Source: Streptomyces sp. ISL-10
Lineage (GTDB): Bacteria; Actinomycetota; Actinomycetes; Streptomycetales; Streptomycetaceae
Reading direction: 5' to 3'
Length of the DNA stretch: 64,000 bases
Assembly (NCBI RefSeq): GCF_018614575.1
Contig: NZ_JAGGOJ010000027.1
Location: forward strand, 31,369-95,368
In this document: piece by piece, positions 34,007-42,294 of the stretch
Numbering within the stretch: position 1 is the first letter of the stretch
Layout: every line of letters begins with the position of its first letter
Made by a program: the position numbers and the translations under genes
Notes under the pieces: model-generated
Databases searched by the model: none
The model's input: the letters and a program-made list of their open reading frames with translations, nothing else
What the model was told of the DNA's origin: nothing

Positions 34007-35305
34007 TCAGACCTCGTCACGCGCCAGGGCCAGCAGCCGGTCGAGGACCCGGGGGCCGCTCGCGCGGACCCCGTCGTGCTCGTACTCGTCGGTGACCCAG
34101 GTGCGCAGCCCGCGGATGGCGCGGGCGGTGGACAGCGAGTCTGCGGTGTCGACGTACATGTCGTCGTGGTAGACGGCCGCGGCGACCGGTACTTCGTTGA
34201 CGGCGAGGCGGGCCGGGTCGTAGAGGGCGGACCAGTCGGTGCGGGCTGCGAGCAGCTCGGCGCACTCGCGCAGCGGACGCAGCGCAGGGTCGGTGTCGAA
34301 GTGCCAGGGGTGGATGGTCTCGCCGGTGAACATCAGCGGACCATCTCCCGCGAGCGCCGCCGCCGCGTCGAACTCCGGGAACTCCGCCCGTACGCGCTCG
34401 GCGGCCCAGCCGGTGGGACGGCCGCCCTGGGCGTAGATCGCCTCGTGCAGCACGGCGTACAGGGGGTTGGCGGCGAAGGACAGGACGGGGCGGACGGCCT
34501 CGGTGAAGGCGTCGGAGAGTTCGTGTCCCGACGCGGTGCGCACAAAGGCGTTCTCGAGCAGGTAGTGCAGCTGGTGGCTGCCGTCCTGGCCGCCGAGCAG
34601 GATGCCGAGGGACTGGAACGCCGCGGGCGTGAGGGCGTAGCCGTCGGGCAGGACGGTGGGCCGGTCCATGAGGTGGGCGGCGATACGGCGGGCCCGCCCG
34701 ACATCCTGCGGATAGCGGGCGTAGTGGGCCTCGACCTTGCGCCGGATGCGCGGATACGCCGCCCGGTACACGTCGTCGGCGTGCGCGTCCAGCGAGGGAA
34801 GGCCGCCGGTGATGAGGGCGGTGTGCAGTCCTTCGGGCGCCGTGGAGAGGTAGTGGGTGGTGCAGAAGCCGCCGAAGCTCTGGCCGAGCACGGTCCAGGG
34901 CGCGCCGCCGGTGAGCCGCTGCCGGATGGTCTCGCAGTCGCGGACGATGGAGTCGGCCCGGAAGTGGGCGAGGTGTGCGGCCTGCTCCTCCGGTCCGCCG
35001 CGCATCGGGAGCGTCTGGCGGCCCTGGGGTGCGGAGCGGCCGGTGCCGCGCTGGTCGAGCAGGAGTACGCGGTACTCCCTCACGGCGCGGCCGAGCCAGG
35101 CCTGCGCCCCGGTGAAGCGGCGGGCGGCGTTGCCGGGGCCTCCCTCCAGGTACAGAAGCCAGGGCAGGTCGTCCTGCGTGCGGCCGGCAGCGGTGACCTC
35201 GCGGGCGTAGAGCTCGATCTGCTGGCCGTCCGGATCGCCGTGGTCGAGCGGGACAGAGATGTGGTGGTCGGTGAGGACGACTCCCGGCTGCCGGTAGCTG
35301 GCCAA
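34007..35305 (-). CDS. proline iminopeptidase-like alpha/beta hydrolase (S33)
   Basis: A 432-residue S33-type hydrolase. LLYLEGGPGNAARR holds the oxyanion-hole HGGPG variant, LLLDQRGTGRS the following strand, and VLGQSFGGFCTTHYLS the nucleophile Ser. A cap domain spans about residues 180-310, and IHPWHF near residue 350 is probably part of the active-site end. Prolyl aminopeptidases of this size free N-terminal proline from peptides. TTG 35305 is the start with AGGAG 6 bp upstream; no ATG in frame fits. It lacks a signal peptide, so it acts in the cytoplasm. It shares direction with PIG-L. Confidence 0.87.
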   Translation of the reverse strand: MASYRQPGVVLTDHHISVPLDHGDPDGQQIELYAREVTAAGRTQDDLPWLLYLEGGPGNAARRFTGAQAWLGRAVREYRVLLLDQRGTGRSAPQGRQTLPMRGGPEEQAAHLAHFRADSIVRDCETIRQRLTGGAPWTVLGQSFGGFCTTHYLSTAPEGLHTALITGGLPSLDAHADDVYRAAYPRIRRKVEAHYARYPQDVGRARRIAAHLMDRPTVLPDGYALTPAAFQSLGILLGGQDGSHQLHYLLENAFVRTASGHELSDAFTEAVRPVLSFAANPLYAVLHEAIYAQGGRPTGWAAERVRAEFPEFDAAAALAGDGPLMFTGETIHPWHFDTDPALRPLRECAELLAARTDWSALYDPARLAVNEVPVAAAVYHDDMYVDTADSLSTARAIRGLRTWVTDEYEHDGVRASGPRVLDRLLALARDEV

Positions 35306-35338
35306 TGCTGCTCCTGTGTGTGACCTGTTCCCTGTACG

Positions 35339-35374
35339 CCCCGTCCGCCCAGTGGATCACAGGGGCGGACGGGG
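35339..35374 (-). terminator. terminator hairpin after the GH5 gene
   Basis: Perfect 12-bp GC-rich arms (35339-35350 and 35363-35374) with a 12-nt loop follow the GH5 stop on the minus strand by about 18 bp, insulating the peptidase gene. Confidence 0.75.
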
Positions 35375-35392
35375 ACGCGCGAGGGGAGGGGG

Positions 35393-36862
35393 TCAGCCGG
35401 TCGGGAAGTTGTCCGGGGTCCTGATCCGGTCACGGATCCATACGCCGGCGGGCTTCAGCGACGCGGTGCCGGTCCAGGGACCGTTGTTGTTGCAGGTGCC
35501 GGTCTTGAACACGGCTCCGGACCGGTGGTCGTCGGAGTAGTTCCAGTTCACCCAGCTGATCTTCTTGCTCGCCATCAGATCGAGGTAGCGCTGGGACATG
35601 GCGAAGTCGTTGGCGCCTTCGCCCGCGTAGTCCTGGGTGCCGAACTCGGTGACGAAAATGGGGAGCTTGTCGGCGGCACGGGAGAGGGTGTTCAGGTACT
35701 CGTCCCGGTGCGAGGCCGCGTAGAAGTGGAAGGTGTACATGATGTTGGCGGCCCTGACCGGGTTGTTGACGACCTCGCTCTCGTCGGCGCCGTCCGACAC
35801 GCCGAGGGAGGACCAGGCGCGGGTGCCGACGAGGATCGGGGTGTCCGGGTCGTTCTGCCGGATGACCGGGATCAGCTGCTCGGCGTAGCTCTTGACCGAC
35901 GACCAGCTCACGCCGTTGGGTTCGTTGGCGATCTCGAACAGCAGGTTGTTCTTGCTGCGGTGGCGCTGGGCGATCTCGGTGAAGAACGTCTTGGCGCGGG
36001 CCAGGTTGTGGTTCGGGTCGCCCGGGCTGAGCATGTGCCAGTCGACGATCGCGTACATGCCACGGGCGGTGGCCTGCTCGATGATCGCGTGCACCTTGTC
36101 GGTGAAGCCGCGCGGGTCGGTCTCGTAGCCGCCCTCCTGGATGTACATGGAGATGCGCAGGACGTCGGCGTTCCAGTCGGTGGCCAGCGCGTTGAGCGAG
36201 CCGGTGGTGACGCACTGGCTGTACCACTGCAGGCCGTGGGTGCTCATGCCGCGCAGCTGGACGGGCTTTCCGTACTGGTTGCAGAGCTTGATGCCGCAGA
36301 CCTTCAGCGAGCCGTTGACGGCGACGGGCGTGCCGGCGGTGGTCGGGGCGGCGTCGACGGCGAGGTGATCGACGTTGGGCCCGCCGTTGGCGGTGGTGGC
36401 GGTGGCCCTGATGGTGTTGGTACCGGCCTTGAGGTCGGCCGTGACAGTGGCCGTCGACCAGGAGGTCCAGGAGCCGGTTCCGGCGAAGGCGCGCTCGTCG
36501 GCGACGAGGGCACCGTTGACGAGGATGTCCATGGGGCGGTTGGTGGTGGTGCCGTTGGCGAAGCGCAGGGTCAGGGTGGCACGGCCCGACTGTGCGGCGT
36601 TGACCGACCACTGGACGTAACTGCCGCTCACATTCTCGTAGTTCACGAATCCGGTGCCGGTGTAGCCGGCGTGGTCGGACTCGACGAGAGCGCGCGAGAC
36701 GGCCGCCTTCTCGGCCTCGTGGGTGATGGCCGCCGTGGGTGCGAGCGGCGCGCGGACGGGGGCGGCGGGCGCCGTGGGTGCGGCGGTGAGGGCGAGCGTC
36801 AGGGCGGTGCCGATCACGCCGAGGGCGGTGAGCGGGCGTTTCCAGAGCCGTGCCGGTCTCAT
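35393..36862 (-). CDS. secreted GH5 endoglucanase with N-terminal CBM35/CBM6-type domain
   Basis: A 489-residue exported enzyme: signal peptide residues 1-34 (long Ala/Leu/Thr core ending APA), a carbohydrate-binding module at about 45-172 (HEAEKAAVSRALVESDHAGY … GFVNYENVSGSYVQW), and a GH5 barrel from 185. The acid/base is Glu314 (FEIANEPNG) and the nucleophile Glu406 (FVTEFGTQ). It hydrolyses beta-1,4-glucan internally. ATG 36862 is the start. A palindrome (36926-36938) upstream probably serves a sugar-responsive repressor. The CE7 esterase gene lies divergently beyond a CBS-domain remnant. All catalytic residues are present. Confidence 0.93.
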   Translation of the reverse strand: MRPARLWKRPLTALGVIGTALTLALTAAPTAPAAPVRAPLAPTAAITHEAEKAAVSRALVESDHAGYTGTGFVNYENVSGSYVQWSVNAAQSGRATLTLRFANGTTTNRPMDILVNGALVADERAFAGTGSWTSWSTATVTADLKAGTNTIRATATTANGGPNVDHLAVDAAPTTAGTPVAVNGSLKVCGIKLCNQYGKPVQLRGMSTHGLQWYSQCVTTGSLNALATDWNADVLRISMYIQEGGYETDPRGFTDKVHAIIEQATARGMYAIVDWHMLSPGDPNHNLARAKTFFTEIAQRHRSKNNLLFEIANEPNGVSWSSVKSYAEQLIPVIRQNDPDTPILVGTRAWSSLGVSDGADESEVVNNPVRAANIMYTFHFYAASHRDEYLNTLSRAADKLPIFVTEFGTQDYAGEGANDFAMSQRYLDLMASKKISWVNWNYSDDHRSGAVFKTGTCNNNGPWTGTASLKPAGVWIRDRIRTPDNFPTG

Positions 36863-36925
36863 GGGGGACTCCGTTGGCTGGGCGGATGGGCCGGGCAGAA
36901 CCGATGGCATCGAAGCTTGATTGGA

Positions 36926-36938
36926 AGGAAACTTTCCT
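36926..36938. promoter_or_regulatory. palindrome AGGAAA-C-TTTCCT upstream of the GH5 gene
   Basis: A perfect 6-bp inverted repeat with a single central base lies 63 bp upstream of the cellulase start. It does not match the CebR box (TGGGAGCGCTCCCA). It is reminiscent of palindromes bound by ROK-type repressors such as CsnR ahead of secreted glycosidase genes; this is from memory. Confidence 0.45.
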
Positions 36939-37059
36939 AACCGAGAGGAATAGCAGGGCGGCCGCCCATCGAGCAAGGGCCTGACGGAAAGTCGGGCGCC
37001 CCTGGACGGCGACCGCGCGGGTGCAGCCACCCGGACGGTCCGGCCCGCGTGCACCCGCG
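36939..37059. other. spacer between GH5 promoter and CBS remnant
   Basis: Together with the flanking elements this belongs to a 454-bp gap between the divergent GH5 and CE7 genes. Apart from the palindrome and the CBS-domain remnant I see no gene or structure here. Confidence 0.4.
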
Positions 37060-37235
37060 TCCGGGCAGCTTCGCGAGGGTCAGGACGCCGAGGAACCGTG
37101 GGCCGTCGAGCACCGCCACCCACCCGGCGCAGTGCTGGAGCATCTCGCCGAACGCCTGCTTCAGCGGCGTGCCGACCGGTCACCTGCCCCGTCGATCACA
37201 TACGCGACCCCGTTCGCGCCGCGCACCGGCGGTCG
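37060..37235 (-). pseudogene. CBS-domain remnant
   Basis: On the minus strand one frame reads ANGVAYVIDGAGDR and, after a frame change near 37178, the next reads VGTPLKQAFGEMLQH followed by GWVAVLDGPRFLGVLT. This is the typical beta-alpha-beta ending of a CBS domain, as found at the C-terminus of glycine-betaine/proline ABC-transporter ATPases (OpuCA/ProV). About 60 residues remain, with no start, stop or partner domain. It must be the debris of a deleted gene. Confidence 0.6.
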
Positions 37236-37316
37236 CGGCATCCGTGCCGCCGTCTTGTCAGCGATGGCCTGACGTGCTGGTCTGCTGCCCCGGCTCCCGT
37301 ACCGAAGGTGGTTCCC

Positions 37317-38288
37317 ATGGCCCTGTTCGATCTCCCGCTGGAGCAGCTGCGCGAATATCGCAGCTCCTCCCCCGAGCCGGCGGACTTCGACGCGTTCTGG
37401 ACGAAGACGCTGCACGAGGCCCGCGCCCACGATCTCGGCGCACGTTTCGAGCGCGTCGAGACCCCGCTGACCTCCGTGGAGATCCATGACACGACCTTCG
37501 CCGGCTTCGGCGGCCACCCCGTCAAGGGATGGCTGGTGCTGCCGGCCGGGACATCCGAACCGGTGCCGCTGATCGTGGAGTTCCTGGGTTACGGCGGCGG
37601 GCGCGGACTGCCGCACACCCATCTGCTGTGGGCGTCGGCGGGGTTCGCGCACTTCGTCATGGACACCCGCGGTCAGGGCAGCGGCTGGGCGCACGGCAGC
37701 ACGGCGGATCCGGTGGGCAGCGCCCCCGCCTACCCCGGCTTCCTCACCAGGGGCATCGGCGATCCCCATGAGTTCTACTACCGGCGGGTGTTCACCGACG
37801 CCGTACGCGCCGTGGAGGCGGCGCGCACGCATCCGCTGACGGACGCGGCCAGGACGGCGGCCGTCGGCGCGAGCCAGGGCGGCGGGATCGCGCTCGCCGT
37901 GGGCGGCCTGATGCCGGACCTCGCGGCCGTCGCTCCGGACGTTCCGTTCCTGTGCGACTTCCCGCGCGCCACGACGCTCACCGACCGCGACCCCTACCGG
38001 GAGGTGGGCAACTACCTGCGCACCCACCGCGGCCGCAGCGAACAGGCGGCGCGCACGCTCGCGTACTTCGACGGGGTCCACTTCGCGGCGCGCGGCCGGA
38101 CTCCCGCACTCTTCTCGGCGGCGCTGGAGGACCAGACGTGCCCGCCGTCCACGGTGTTCGCCGCCTTCAACGCCTACGCCCACGAGGAGAAGCACATCGA
38201 GGTTTACGCCTTCAACGACCACGAGGGCGGCGGCCCGTTCCAGGAGGCCGTCCAACTGGCCTGGCTCCCGGGTGTGCTGACGCGGTGA
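37317..38288 (+). CDS. CE7-family acetyl xylan esterase / acetyl hydrolase
   Basis: A 323-residue alpha/beta hydrolase of the cephalosporin-C deacetylase/acetyl xylan esterase type. The triad is Ser186 (GASQGGG), Asp272 (LEDQTCPP) and His302 (NDHEGGG); FVMDTRGQGSGW is the CE7 RGQ motif. It lacks a signal peptide, so it acts on acetylated oligosaccharides after uptake. Its size equals the family norm. ATG 37317 follows AAGGTGG. It is divergent from the secreted GH5 enzyme, consistent with use of plant polysaccharides, though no shared operator is seen. The native substrate is inferred. Confidence 0.92.
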   Translation: MALFDLPLEQLREYRSSSPEPADFDAFWTKTLHEARAHDLGARFERVETPLTSVEIHDTTFAGFGGHPVKGWLVLPAGTSEPVPLIVEFLGYGGGRGLPHTHLLWASAGFAHFVMDTRGQGSGWAHGSTADPVGSAPAYPGFLTRGIGDPHEFYYRRVFTDAVRAVEAARTHPLTDAARTAAVGASQGGGIALAVGGLMPDLAAVAPDVPFLCDFPRATTLTDRDPYREVGNYLRTHRGRSEQAARTLAYFDGVHFAARGRTPALFSAALEDQTCPPSTVFAAFNAYAHEEKHIEVYAFNDHEGGGPFQEAVQLAWLPGVLTR

Positions 38289-38387
38289 CGGACGGGGCCG
38301 GGGGACGGCCGCCGTCTGACCGCTCCGGAAGCCGACCCTGTCGTGCGCGACAGAACGCGCTTGCCCCGGCGGTCCCGAGGAGCTGCC

Positions 38388-39144
38388 GTGCAACCGCCCG
38401 GAACGGCGGCCGCGCACGACGGCCTCCCCGGCGGGATCGGCGTGTCACGACTGCGCGTGCACGACTGGCCGGCTGCGGACGGACTGCGCGGCGAAACGCC
38501 CCATCTGCACCTGATGGGTTCGGAGGGTACGCCGTGACCGGCGGGCGGGGCGCCGTCCAGACACTGACCGCATCCGGGTTCGAGCAGACAGCGCTCGCTC
38601 CGGGCGCCCTGGTCCGGTTCTCCCCCGGCACGATCCACGGCTGGTCAGCGAGGGCGATCTGACCATCGTGGTCTGATGCAGAACTGCGGCCTGCCGGAAG
38701 CCGGCCCTACCGTGTGCGACAGAAAGCCGCGGTGCTGACCCTGCCGCCGCGGTATCCGGCCGACCCGGTCCACTGCCGGAAGGCAGTGGCTCTGCCGGCG
38801 AACGGCCCCGAGGAGGAGGTCGCCAAGGCGGCCCGGCACCGACGGGACCTGGCCGTCGAGGCTTCACGGCCCTGCGCGAGGCGGCCGGAGCAGGGTGGCG
38901 TCGCGCCGCTCGCCGCCTTTCACCGAGCGGGCGCCGCCCTCGCGCGGCTGCTCACGGAGAATTGGCACCGGCGCTGGACGCGCGGCACGGCGGCCGCCTC
39001 GGCCGCCACCGGTGACCAGCCGGCGCGCCTGGAGAAGGGTGACGCGTCGTACCTGGCGGATGCACGGGTGTGCGCAAGCACCGGTCCTTGGCGTATGGCC
39101 GGTTGGGCATGTGCGGACGGCTCGATGCCTACGAGGTGCGCTGA
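38388..39144 (+). pseudogene. cupin-domain protein gene with several frameshifts
   Basis: GTG 38388 follows GAGGAG. The conserved reading begins VSRLRVHDWPAADGLRG … PHLHLMGSEG, shifts to YAVTGGRGAVQTLTASGFEQ … LVRFSPGTIHG, then LVSEGDLTIVV and MQNCGLPEAGP, then AVLTLPPRYPADPV, and ends FGMCGRLDAYEVR at TGA 39144 after further shifts. At least four frame changes are needed, so this is a decayed gene and not a single error. Intact relatives are cupin proteins of roughly 240 residues common in streptomycetes, function unknown to me. Confidence 0.7.
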
Positions 39145-39312
39145 TCGGGCACTCGGTGGCGGCGTGCGAGGGCGCCGGGGGCAGCGTGGGGTCGGCGAGG
39201 GGCACGGCCGGCGCGGGACCGACGGGCAGGGGCGTCAGGTGCAGGTGCTGGACCACCGCGTCGGTGATGATCTCGCACCCGGGCCCCGAGTGGCCGGTGC
39301 CCAATCCCCGGC

Positions 39313-40191
39313 CTACGGGGCGGGAGCGGCCGGCGCCCGGGGCGTGGCCTGAGCGGCAGGAGTGGCCGGGGCCGCGAGGAAGCGGTGCAGCGAGGTCTTC
39401 ATGGCCGCGACGAACGCCTCCCGGGTCGTGTCCCCGACCAGGTCCAGGGACAGGAAGGGGTTGAGGTCCTCCAGCTCGACGAGCAGCAGTGCGCCGTCGC
39501 GGGTACGGCAGGCGTCGACGCGCTGAATGCCGTGGTCGACGGTGTTCCAGGCGATGAAGCGCCGGGCGAAGTCGAGGTCGTCCCCGGTGGGCTCGTACGG
39601 CTCCAGGTCCCAGCGGCGGGCGGGGTCGGGGGCGTGGAGGGCGTACTGGAAGGTGTCGTCGACGAAGTAGAAGGAGACCTCGTAGCGGAAGTCGATGCGC
39701 GGCTGGATCAGGACGTCGCCGCGGGCGAGGTCGGGGAGCAGGCCGGGGCGCGCGAAGTGCAGCCCTATGGAGTCCGCGCCGGTCTTGGGCTTGACCGCGT
39801 ACTCGTCGGCGGCGGGCAGCAGCCCGAGGTCGTCGAGCCGGTCGACGGTGGGGATGACCGGATATCCGGCCCTGGTGAGGTCCAGCAGGTACTGCTTGCC
39901 GGCCATGTCCCCGCGGGCGGTCAGCGGGTTGTAGACCCGGGTGCCGCGCTGCACGGCCCGGTCACGGAAGGCGTCGTACGCGTCCTGGGAGTGCAGTACG
40001 GGACCGCTGTTGCGGACCACGACCCCATCGAAGCCGTCCATCAGCGCGGCGGCGTCCGCCGGGTGGGCGAGTGCGAGGGTGAAGTCCTGGCGCAGCCGGG
40101 AGGACAGGAAGATGTCCTCGTCGCAGTACCGCCGGCCCTTGGCCCGGTAGGCGAGGTCGGTGACGAACAGCAGGCGGGGCCTGGCAGACAC
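39313..40191 (-). CDS. ATP-grasp domain-containing protein
   Basis: A 292-residue protein with an ATP-grasp arrangement: an N-terminal pre-ATP-grasp fold (RLLFVTDLAYRAKGRRYCDE), the Lys-containing strand YAVKPKTGADSIGL, then DVLIQPRIDFRYEVSFYFVD and the Mg-binding end LLLVELEDLNPFLSLDL (Glu and Asn). Such enzymes join a carboxylate to an amine or thiol using ATP, for example in peptide-like natural products or RiPP graspetides. No precursor peptide or partner was found next to it. It starts with GTG 40191. The C-terminal 25 residues are Ala/Pro-rich. The substrate is unknown. Confidence 0.78.
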   Translation of the reverse strand: MSARPRLLFVTDLAYRAKGRRYCDEDIFLSSRLRQDFTLALAHPADAAALMDGFDGVVVRNSGPVLHSQDAYDAFRDRAVQRGTRVYNPLTARGDMAGKQYLLDLTRAGYPVIPTVDRLDDLGLLPAADEYAVKPKTGADSIGLHFARPGLLPDLARGDVLIQPRIDFRYEVSFYFVDDTFQYALHAPDPARRWDLEPYEPTGDDLDFARRFIAWNTVDHGIQRVDACRTRDGALLLVELEDLNPFLSLDLVGDTTREAFVAAMKTSLHRFLAAPATPAAQATPRAPAAPAP

Positions 40192-40236
40192 GGGCGGCTC
40201 CTCGGATCGGTTGACCGCAAAACTACCCGGGTCCGT

Positions 40237-40728
40237 TCACAGGCGGTGCAGCAGCACCTCGGTGAGCGCACCGTCCGCCACCCGGGCGGTCATATACGTG
40301 TGGTGGGGCTGGCGCCTGCGGTCGGTCGGGGAACCGGGGTTGAGGAGCCGCAGGCCGCCGGGGGCCGTGGTGTCCCACGGGATGTGGCTGTGGCCGAAGA
40401 CGAGCACATCGAGATCGGGAAAGCGGTCGGCGCACCGCTGCTCCCGTCCCCGGGCCGGGCCGGTCTCGTGCACGACACCGAACCGGAGGCCGCCGAACTC
40501 CGCCCGGGCCACTTCCGGCAGCCGGGCGCGCAGTTCGGCGCCGTCGTTGTTGCCGTACACGGCGAGGAGGCGGGCGGAACGGGCCTCGAGCAGGTCGAGG
40601 GTCGCGGCGTCGACCCAGTCGCCGGCATGGACGACCACGTCGGCCTCCTCGACGCGGGCCATCACCTCGTCGGGCAGCCGGCGGGCGCGGCTGGGCACAT
40701 GGGTGTCGGAGATCAGCAGCAGGCGCAT
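40237..40728 (-). CDS. YfcE/MJ0936-type metallophosphoesterase
   Basis: A 163-residue calcineurin-like phosphoesterase. The metal motifs appear in order: LLISDTHVP (D-x-H), VVHAGDWVD (GD), LAVYGNNDG (GNxD), VVHETGP, and the final VLFGHSHIPW (GHTH type). Proteins of this size hydrolyse phosphodiesters such as cyclic nucleotides or glycerophosphodiesters in the cytoplasm. ATG 40728 is the start. It is 45 bp upstream of the ATP-grasp gene in the same direction and may be co-transcribed. The physiological substrate cannot be read from sequence. Confidence 0.88.
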   Translation of the reverse strand: MRLLLISDTHVPSRARRLPDEVMARVEEADVVVHAGDWVDAATLDLLEARSARLLAVYGNNDGAELRARLPEVARAEFGGLRFGVVHETGPARGREQRCADRFPDLDVLVFGHSHIPWDTTAPGGLRLLNPGSPTDRRRQPHHTYMTARVADGALTEVLLHRL

Positions 40729-40888
40729 GCCCCTACCTTCCGCCTTCCGGCACCGGGCCGGCACATGACCGCGCCGGGTGCCGCGCTGACGTGATGTCGG
40801 CGTGGCACCCGGCGTCGATTCCCTCTGCGACGTCCGCAATCCGCGTTGCCTGCGATGCCTGCAATCGAACCGTGAATACGGCGTCCGG

Positions 40889-41674
40889 TCAGTACGGACC
40901 GTTCACGTTGTCGATCGATCCGTACCTGGCGGCGGCGTAGTTGCACGCGGCGGTGATGTTCGCGACCGGGTCGAAGCTGTCCATTGATGTGCCGGGCACG
41001 TGGTAGGCCCGGAACGTGGGGTCGATCACCTGGAGAAGGCCCTTGGAGGGCGTTCCGTTCACCGCGTTGATGTCCCAGTTGTTGATCGCCAGCGGATTTC
41101 CGGAGGACTCGCGCATGATGTTCCGGTGGATGCCCTCATAGGTGCCGGGAATTCCGCGCTTGGCCATGATGTCGAGCGATTCCTTGATCCAGCCGTCGAG
41201 ATCGTTGGAATACGTCTTGGACTTGGCGGGCTTCGCGGCCGGGGCCTTCTTCGGCACCGGGGCGGTGCGGGCCGCGGAGCGGTCGGCGCGGGCGGTGTCG
41301 GTGGCGCGGTCCGCCGGCTTGGCCTTGGCGCCGATGGTGAGCTTCAGACCGGGGCGGATCAGCGACGGGTCAGCGCCGATGTTCCGGCGGTTGTCGTTGT
41401 AGAGCTTCTTCCAGCCGCCGCTGAGGGAGTGTTCCTCGGCGATCTTCGCCAGCGAGTCGCCCGCGACGACCGTGTACGCCGTGGGGGCCTTCTTCGCCGC
41501 GGCGGGTGCCGTGACGACGGCCTTCGCGGTCGCGGACTGGGCCGGCTGCGCGGCGCCGGCGGTGGTCGCGCCGATCACCGGCAGGGCGAACGCTGCGCCG
41601 CCCATGCCCGCGGCGACGAGGCCGCGGGTGAGCCGACTGGACTGGGGACGGCGGTGCTTACCCTTTGCAGGCAT
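40889..41674 (-). CDS. secreted LysM and transglycosylase-SLT protein (resuscitation/cell-wall lytic type)
   Basis: A 261-residue exported cell-wall enzyme. The N-terminus (HRRPQSSRLTRGLVAAGMGG, hydrophobic stretch to about residue 42) is a signal peptide. A LysM domain covers about 65-115 (YTVVAGDSLAKIAEEHSL … LIRPGLKLTIG) and binds peptidoglycan; an Ala/Lys-rich linker follows. The SLT catalytic domain covers about 155-261, with Glu in NIMRESSGNPLAINNWDI and GLLQVIDPTFRAYH. It cleaves glycan strands. The gene follows a c-di-AMP riboswitch, as do rpf and SLT genes in Streptomyces, linking it to spore and cell-wall remodelling. ATG 41674 is the start. Confidence 0.92.
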   Translation of the reverse strand: MPAKGKHRRPQSSRLTRGLVAAGMGGAAFALPVIGATTAGAAQPAQSATAKAVVTAPAAAKKAPTAYTVVAGDSLAKIAEEHSLSGGWKKLYNDNRRNIGADPSLIRPGLKLTIGAKAKPADRATDTARADRSAARTAPVPKKAPAAKPAKSKTYSNDLDGWIKESLDIMAKRGIPGTYEGIHRNIMRESSGNPLAINNWDINAVNGTPSKGLLQVIDPTFRAYHVPGTSMDSFDPVANITAACNYAAARYGSIDNVNGPY

Positions 41675-41689
41675 GACGCATTCCTCTCC

Positions 41690-41830
41690 GTCGCCTGCGG
41701 GGTGAGCTGTCGGGTTCGGGCTGGAGATGCCCGGTCGCATGGTCGGTGCGACTTCACCCCGAGCCGTTCCGGATTTCCGGATCGGCGACTTACCTGGGTC
41801 CCCCGCCCCTGCCGAACGAGTGCGTGTGGT
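41690..41830 (-). promoter_or_regulatory. ydaO/yuaA-type c-di-AMP riboswitch
   Basis: On the minus strand the leader of the LysM-SLT gene shows the conserved blocks of the class in the right order: GGGGGACCCAGGTAAGTCGCC (41804-41784), GGGGTGAA (41760-41753), and GCCCGAACCCGACAGCTCAC with CCCGCAGGCG (41722-41692). These form the pseudo-symmetric c-di-AMP pockets. Binding normally turns expression off. The aptamer ends about 15 nt before the start codon, so it may act on translation or early termination. Confidence 0.88.
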
Positions 41831-42294
41831 CGGATTCCGGATGGCGGCAGGACTCGGCGGTCCATCCGGATTGCGGTGACCGTAAGGGAGAGCGACCCGA
41901 AGGAACAAGCCATGAATTCACAACCGCAATGAAGAGGCGAAAAAACAGTACGTAAATGACCTTCCTCATTCCCCGTCGAGAACTCAACTTGCGTTCTCCG
42001 TAAGGAAGCTGTGCAGACCGCCGCCGACCTCGCGGCCACGCCACGTGACCGACATCACGAAACCGAGAACAAAGAGCAAAGAGCCACACGAGTCACCCCT
42101 AAACGGACATTAAGGCAATAAAAAGGGAGGCGCCCCCACGGAAAATTCCGACACTTCACCGTTCGGGAATAGTCCGATTTCTTCCGTATGTAATGACCTA
42201 GACCGCTTCGGGTACTCGCTCGTGGTGTTCGGGTGCGCGGCCGCGCCCGTACGGCGGCCGCCGGCCGCCCACCGACATCACGCGGGAGGACACG
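41831..42294. other. AT-richer intergenic region between the riboswitch and the Zn-dehydrogenase
   Basis: This region has markedly lower GC than its surroundings, especially 41930-42200, and no reading frame with coding character. It must contain the promoter for the riboswitch transcript (minus) and that of the dehydrogenase (plus). A small GC hairpin (GGGAGGCGCCCCC) lies near 42126. A non-coding RNA cannot be excluded. Confidence 0.5.

Noticed and set aside
38864..39304. Minus-strand open frame of 146 codons
   Set aside because: It lies antisense to the decayed cupin gene and has the low-complexity composition of a shadow frame.
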